From JBFMHD01 sp040752395 [NCBI: Candidatus Hydrogenedentota bacterium] (lineage in GTDB: Bacteria; JBFMHD01): DNA of 9,382 nucleotides. This document shows positions 5,451 through 9,382 of the stretch, in pieces (the stretch's first letter is position 1; each line of letters starts with the position of its first letter). The notes under the pieces are model-generated. The model did no database searches. It was not told the origin of the DNA and saw nothing but the letters and a program-made list of their open reading frames with translations. The stretch spans positions 1 through 9,382 of the forward strand of contig JBFMHD010000108.1 in the NCBI GenBank assembly GCA_040752395.1, in the 5' to 3' direction. The translations under genes were made by a program, and so were the position numbers.

Positions 5451-5814
5451 GAAGAATTTCAATTTCTTGAAGACTCATCTGTAATTTGGTAGCTACCTCT
5501 TCATCGGAAACACCCTTTTCTTTGAGATTTCTTATTACAGTTTTTAATTTATCTCTGTCAAGAAGAACCCTTGTTTTTTTCTCTGTCTCTCTGGAACTAT
5601 TTATTATCGCTTTAAGTTCTTCTTTTGCTTGCTCAAGATCACTTATATACAATTCTGCGACTCTGTTAAATTCGCTTATAAGTAGATTAATGTTTTCTCT
5701 CTCTCTCTTAAAACTATCCTCATATTTGATAATTTTTTTTATAATGAGTATATAAAAGATAAGAACTACAATACTATTCAATACTACAAATAATCCGATT
5801 ACACCATAAATCAT
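5437..5814 (-). CDS. Small membrane/coiled-coil protein with HTH-like tail (DUF6115/DUF2802-like)
   Basis: A 125-aa protein: one hydrophobic N-terminal segment (about 4-25) followed by basic residues KKIIK, which predicts anchoring with the bulk in the cytoplasm. A long charged coiled-coil helix covers about 31-85. The C-terminus has a short helix-turn-helix-like motif, GVSDEEVATKLQMSLQEIEIL (split here as 101-110 and 111-121). This layout matches small proteins annotated DUF6115 or DUF2802 that sit beside motility genes in Bacillota and Pseudomonadota; SwrB, next to sigD in Bacillus, has a similar shape. Family assignment is from memory of pattern, not a search. Its ATG overlaps the fapA stop in an ATGA quartet, so it is probably translationally coupled and made with FapA and the sigma factor. 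Exact role unknown. Confidence 0.75.
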   Translation of the reverse strand: MIYGVIGLFVVLNSIVVLIFYILIIKKIIKYEDSFKRERENINLLISEFNRVAELYISDLEQAKEELKAIINSSRETEKKTRVLLDRDKLKTVIRNLKEKGVSDEEVATKLQMSLQEIEILQSAD

Positions 5815-7469
5815 TGCAAATCTTTTTTATCAATCCTTGGTTCATCATAGGTTCGGGTCTTGATTTCTCCTGCTTCTTCAAAGAACGTCGAATAAGTAAA
5901 TTTCTTTGTTGTAAACATAGTTATATTTCGTATTGTTATCTTAACTCCTGGATACGCATCACCCGAGATACAGATTTTAGAAGGGATCCTTGTTTTTAAC
6001 GTTTCGTGGAGCTCATCAAATCTCGCGATTAAATCAGATACTTTCTTCTTCAAGCCCTCCCTTATACCCGCAAGCTGAATAAGAAGCTTTTCTTTATCTG
6101 GCGGTAATTGCTGTTTTGCTTTTTTCAATTTAAGAAGAGTGGTCAGTCCCTGTTCAACCTGTTCGAGGTTCTTTTTATCTTTAGCTAAATCCTCTTCAAC
6201 CTTATTTAATTCTTCCCGCATAGCCGGTCTGACACCAACCTCTACATTTGTTTTGGTTGACATCTCTGAACCTATTGTCCTCGCATTGATCTCTTTGTAT
6301 GCAATAACATTCCCCCCAACTATAAGAGCCTTTTTTCCATAAAGTATGACCCTCTCACCCGCCTCAACGTTTGAATGCATAATAGCTTCACTCACTAATA
6401 TATCGCCAGTTGCTTTGACATTTGCTTCCTGAATATACTTTGCCCGTACATTACCACCTGCTTTAATAATTGCTTCATTGTGGCCCACTATCCCCTGATT
6501 AACTATAATATCACCCTCAGCTTCAAGAATAGCCTTCCCAACAGTCTGTTTTACCTCTATGTTGCCTTCTGCTCTTACTTTGTAACCATCTTGTACCGCG
6601 CCATGCACAATTACGTTCCCTACAAAATTTATGTTCCCCGTTGCTGTACTCACATCACCCTTAACATTGTAATCGTTATCTACATTAATTTTCCCAGCAA
6701 CTATAGAAACCATGCCGTTAATAGTAGAATAAAGTTCCAACCCATTATCTGAAACCTTTGTATTTTTTCCTGCGGGGATTGGTAAATCTCTGCCTGGTCT
6801 TGGTGGTATATGTTTATTTTCCACTGTGATTCCTGGTTCACCTTGTTTGGCTGGTATCTTAACAGCTAAAAGCTGTTGCTCCACAACATTCTCAATCAGG
6901 TTCATTTCTTTAAGATCAACAGCTCCTGTATCTTCATTTACTTTAAATTTTGGTTTTTCTTTATTTATATCTACTTTATATTCTATTCTTGAATCCTCAC
7001 CATTTTTTACTGGTATACCCTCAGCTACAAGAATAACCTCTTCATAACGTCTTTGTTCAGCTATCTCATCGAGCACATTTTCTTTAACACCAAATATTAC
7101 ATTAGCGTCAGTCAGAGCCTTTTTTAACATCTCTTTTGTTATATGAGCACCTCCGGGTGCTGGCGGTAAAACTTTAACTATTGCGTTCAGTCCCTCTCTG
7201 GTAATATCAACCTGTATTTCAGCATCTTTGGGGAAATGTTTCCCTATGATAATTTCCTGGCCTGAATGCTCAGAAACCGCCCTTTTTAATAAATCTTTAT
7301 CATAATTTTTAATCTCCCTGTTTCTTAAGTCTTCAACAACAGTCTGATATCTCACACGCTCGCCTCGTCCCTGAGGCGCAAAAATACTTATAAATACGTT
7401 ATTTTCTCTTACCTCTATCTTATAATATCCATTTACATCCGGTGATTTTTCTTTATCCTGTTCTGGCAT
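5811..7469 (-). CDS. fapA: FapA family protein (DUF342)
   Basis: A 552-aa DUF342/FapA protein. Order of parts: an N-terminal beta-rich/alpha domain (about 15-250), then a right-handed beta-helix-like stretch of repeated short Gly/Asn-Val/Ile strands (about 262-400, with turns such as GNI, EGD, AGGN and GGNV). A long coiled coil follows (about 415-495) and a beta-rich C-terminal cap (500-552, with SGDAYPGVKITI). FapA of Vibrio is linked to glucose/PTS signalling and polar localisation, and other DUF342 members resemble polymer-forming scaffold proteins; function here is unproven. I choose ATG 7469 because AAAGGGG sits 5 bases before it. An in-frame TTG at 7502 would add 11 residues and overlap the sigma gene by 8 bases but lacks a ribosome site. 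The gene lies 25 bases after the sigma gene and overlaps the next gene by 4. Confidence 0.88.
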   Translation of the reverse strand: MPEQDKEKSPDVNGYYKIEVRENNVFISIFAPQGRGERVRYQTVVEDLRNREIKNYDKDLLKRAVSEHSGQEIIIGKHFPKDAEIQVDITREGLNAIVKVLPPAPGGAHITKEMLKKALTDANVIFGVKENVLDEIAEQRRYEEVILVAEGIPVKNGEDSRIEYKVDINKEKPKFKVNEDTGAVDLKEMNLIENVVEQQLLAVKIPAKQGEPGITVENKHIPPRPGRDLPIPAGKNTKVSDNGLELYSTINGMVSIVAGKINVDNDYNVKGDVSTATGNINFVGNVIVHGAVQDGYKVRAEGNIEVKQTVGKAILEAEGDIIVNQGIVGHNEAIIKAGGNVRAKYIQEANVKATGDILVSEAIMHSNVEAGERVILYGKKALIVGGNVIAYKEINARTIGSEMSTKTNVEVGVRPAMREELNKVEEDLAKDKKNLEQVEQGLTTLLKLKKAKQQLPPDKEKLLIQLAGIREGLKKKVSDLIARFDELHETLKTRIPSKICISGDAYPGVKITIRNITMFTTKKFTYSTFFEEAGEIKTRTYDEPRIDKKDLQ

Positions 7470-7494
7470 AAAAACCCCTTTATTGCCCAATCTC

Positions 7495-8277
7495 TCAAAC
7501 AAACATCTTTATATTTCTTTTTAGTTTACCCCGGAGTCGCAGCACTGCTTTAGTATGTAACTGCGATACTCTGCTTTCTGTAACATTTAAAACAGCACCT
7601 ATCTCCTTTAGTGTTAATTCTTCGTAATAATATAGAGTAATAACCATTCTTTCTCTCTCTGGTAACTCTTTAATGGCATCAATAAGTATACGTTTGATTT
7701 CTTCTTTTTCAATGTGATATTCGGGTCTTGTTTTATCCGGTCCTTCAATAGTGTCAGCCAGGGTTATGTCATCACTATCGTTACCAGAATACCACACATC
7801 CTCAAAAGACATCAAAGTAGTACCACTGACTTCCTGGATAATCTTTACAACATCTTCCTCATTAACTCCGAGTTCATAAGCGAGTTCTTTATCAGTTGCC
7901 GGTCTCCCGTGTCTGAGTTCAAAATCAGCTAACGCCTGCTCAACCTGGCGTGCTTTAGTTCGAGTGGAGCGTGGTACCCAATCGAGTGCACGTAGTTCGT
8001 CGATGATTGCCCCTCTAATTCTGCTCGCAGCATAGGTTTTAAATTTTATATCGCGGTCCGGGTCAAATTTATCTATTGCATCAATCAAACCGAATATACC
8101 ATAACTCACAAGATCATCGAACTCGACGTTAGGTGGCATACATATAGCGAGCCTACCAGCTACATATTTTACAAGCGGTGCGTATTTTAAAACAAGTTTT
8201 TCCCTTATCTGTAAATCACTTGTTCTTCTAAATTTTTCCCAGAGTTCATCTATTTCTTTTTCTTCTTCAATCTCCAT
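7495..8277 (-). CDS. fliA: FliA/WhiG family RNA polymerase sigma factor
   Basis: A 260-aa sigma-28-type factor. Region 2 carries LVKYVAGRLA (35-44), VEFDDLVSYGIFGLIDAI (51-68) and FKTYAASRIRGAIIDELR (79-96), then the family hallmark ALDWVPRSTR (97-106). Region 3 covers about 107-185. Region 4 holds LPERERMVITLYYYEELTLK (205-224) and the helix-turn-helix IGAVLNVTESRVSQLH (226-241). It would direct polymerase to sigma-28 promoters, in most bacteria late flagellar and chemotaxis genes; WhiG in streptomycetes serves sporulation instead, and non-flagellate lineages also keep members. GGTGG lies about 9 bases before the ATG. It sits 33 bases after the tail-anchored protein gene and 25 before fapA, in one operon. 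No anti-sigma FlgM is visible in the window. Confidence 0.93.
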   Translation of the reverse strand: MEIEEEKEIDELWEKFRRTSDLQIREKLVLKYAPLVKYVAGRLAICMPPNVEFDDLVSYGIFGLIDAIDKFDPDRDIKFKTYAASRIRGAIIDELRALDWVPRSTRTKARQVEQALADFELRHGRPATDKELAYELGVNEEDVVKIIQEVSGTTLMSFEDVWYSGNDSDDITLADTIEGPDKTRPEYHIEKEEIKRILIDAIKELPERERMVITLYYYEELTLKEIGAVLNVTESRVSQLHTKAVLRLRGKLKRNIKMFV

Positions 8278-8310
8278 ACTGCAAAACCACCCTCGCTCTT
8301 TATCAACTGA

Positions 8311-9306
8311 TCAAATTCTAAAAATAATTAAAATAATAATCAATAAAATAAAAACCACAGCAGCAATAATAACCACCACTCTAACATTTAATTCCTTTTT
8401 TTTCTTAACCGTTTCTTGTGGTGATATTTCTTTTTTGGGGAGCTCATCAGCTATAACCTTTACCATTATACGCTGGTTAGCTTTTCCAATACCGTAAACC
8501 CCGGGTCCGAATTTAACAATAACTTTTGCAAAATCAGGGTCAATTAGATCAACACTATAAACAGTGCCGTAAATTTTATCGTTTACTACCTCCTCATCTT
8601 TCTTTATCAAATTAACTAAATATTTAGCAAACTCTCTTTCATCATTTAAGACAACCGCCACTTTGGTTCCAACTTTAAGGTCTTTTAATGCTATACCCTT
8701 AACTGGCGATAGAATAAATTTTATATTAAAATATACTTCTTCAGAAACCTTTTCTTGTGTCTCCCCGTAAATCTCTTTAATAACTTCTGCATCGGTCTTA
8801 GTTTCAGTTTCAGGAGTGGTTCGGGTTTTGAGGAATTCTTCCTCAGTGAAACTGTCCATTCGGCTCTGTATCACAACATCGCTCTGTCCAATCTCTTTGG
8901 TTAAAACCCCTTCTAAATATTTACATATAGAGTTTTCATCCCGATTATCTAAAAATATAATAATTTCAGACTCGCTATTCTTGAAATCATCTTGTAAAAT
9001 ATTTGTAATATTCTGTGAGATTGTTAAAGCCAAACGACCAGCCATCTTTTCAGTAATAATAAAATCTTCAAAAATATGCCAATCCTTGTTAATATTTATA
9101 TCCCTTAGCCTCTTATCGCCACCTATACCCAATGTAAATCGCTTCACTTTTTTTGCTTCTTTATTATATATAATAACTCCGCCACCATATAATGCTGCTC
9201 CATCTGATACTGCTTTAAATTTAAGTACATAATATTTTTCTTTATATTCAGTAGTTTCAGGGGTACCAGTCTCAATACTACTGGTTATTCTCTCCTCTTG
9301 TTCCAT
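8311..9306 (-). CDS. Uncharacterised tail-anchored protein upstream of the sigma gene
   Basis: A 331-aa protein I cannot assign to a family with confidence. Residues 1-20 are acidic and Thr/Ser-rich. About 22-155 form a mixed alpha/beta domain with GGGVIIYNKEAKKVKRFTLG (41-60). A Thr/Glu-rich linker spans 156-188. About 190-286 form a beta-rich domain with the conserved-looking FGPGVYGIGKANQRI (266-280). Residues 287-306 are a basic linker, and 309-329 a single strongly hydrophobic helix ending the chain, so it should be tail-anchored with both domains in the cytoplasm. No signal peptide. The ATG at 9306 is fixed by AGGGAGG 4-5 bases upstream. Genes of similar size occur between flhG-like and sigma-28 genes in some flagellar clusters, by recollection only. 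The position suggests a membrane-linked partner of the sigma factor or motility machinery; this is inference. Confidence 0.85.
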   Translation of the reverse strand: MEQEERITSSIETGTPETTEYKEKYYVLKFKAVSDGAALYGGGVIIYNKEAKKVKRFTLGIGGDKRLRDININKDWHIFEDFIITEKMAGRLALTISQNITNILQDDFKNSESEIIIFLDNRDENSICKYLEGVLTKEIGQSDVVIQSRMDSFTEEEFLKTRTTPETETKTDAEVIKEIYGETQEKVSEEVYFNIKFILSPVKGIALKDLKVGTKVAVVLNDEREFAKYLVNLIKKDEEVVNDKIYGTVYSVDLIDPDFAKVIVKFGPGVYGIGKANQRIMVKVIADELPKKEISPQETVKKKKELNVRVVVIIAAVVFILLIIILIIFRI

Positions 9307-9382
9307 ACATCCTCCCTTAACTTACTTCTTACAAAATCAACCATTTTTGAAATATCGTGCTTCATATTTATACTATTTTCTC
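9285..9382 (-). CDS. Possible 3' end of an upstream gene (partial)
   Basis: On the minus strand one frame is open from the window edge (first full codon at 9380) to a TAA at 9287-9285: 31 codons ending in a charged tail, VDFVRSKLREDVWNKRRE. It overlaps the start of the tail-anchored protein gene by 22 bases, and that gene's AGGGAGG ribosome site lies within it. Such tight packing fits the operon style of its neighbours. The peptide reads like an amphipathic helical C-terminus; an FlhG/MinD-type ATPase would be the expected neighbour in a flagellar-type cluster, but nothing here proves it. The stretch is short enough to be open by chance. Confidence 0.45.
   Translation of the reverse strand, partial: ENSINMKHDISKMVDFVRSKLREDVWNKRRE

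Noticed and set aside
7470-7502. TTG start at 7502 for fapA (563-aa version)
   Set aside because: The ATG at 7469 has AAAGGGG five bases ahead; the TTG would overlap the sigma gene and has no ribosome site.
8816-9232. 138-codon plus-strand open frame opposite the tail-anchored protein gene
   Set aside because: It is the longest shadow frame, but its peptide shows no domain, and the minus-strand gene has a strong ribosome site, domain structure and operon context.

Overview
The window looks like a fragment of an AT-rich bacterial genome (roughly 35-38% G+C, judged by eye) from an uncultivated or little-studied anaerobic-type lineage. The proteins are standard bacterial ones without close resemblance to a familiar model genus. 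The mix of a FliA/WhiG sigma factor, FapA (DUF342), a TGS-type uridine kinase and heptamer-repeat-rich intergenic DNA would suit a candidate phylum such as Omnitrophota, or a relative of spirochaetes, Thermotogota or Clostridia. This is a weak inference; no rRNA or marker gene here settles it.

Layout, left to right. 1-413 is a gene-free block: a 186-bp repeat (R1), 7/8-bp tandem arrays and two hairpins. 414-929 (minus) is a LOG/lysine-decarboxylase-like nucleotide hydrolase with a good sigma-70-type promoter. 1025-2689 (plus, the only plus-strand gene) is a three-part TGS / tRNA-SAD-like / uridine kinase protein. It meets dapA tail to tail with a 2-3 base overlap of stop codons. 2686-4932 (minus) is yebC-ruvC-dapA, with ruvC and dapA coupled by an ATGA overlap. 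4933-5436 is a second gene-free block with a near-identical copy of the repeat (R2, same orientation) and several more heptamer arrays. 5437-9382 (minus) is one compact operon: the end of an unidentified gene, a 331-aa tail-anchored protein of unknown function, a FliA/WhiG sigma factor, FapA (DUF342) and a small membrane/coiled-coil protein resembling DUF6115/DUF2802.

How it fits together. The right-hand operon is of the kind found near flagellar regulatory genes (flhF-flhG-fliA types) in several phyla: an alternative sigma factor with membrane or cell-surface accessory proteins. No flagellar structural gene is in the window. The left-hand genes are housekeeping: translation/regulation (yebC), Holliday junction cleavage (ruvC without ruvAB nearby), lysine/diaminopimelate synthesis (dapA) and nucleotide salvage (kinase, LOG).

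The most unusual feature is the intergenic DNA. Nearly all its repeats, though built from unrelated motifs, share a 7-bp period. The two long copies differ by exactly one 7-bp unit, and one segment forms a periodic hairpin with 5-bp stems every 7 bases. This resembles the short tandemly repeated repetitive (STRR) heptamers described in cyanobacteria, but here many different heptamer families are strung into one composite dispersed element. I see no CRISPR array, transposase, tRNA, rRNA or recognisable defence system.
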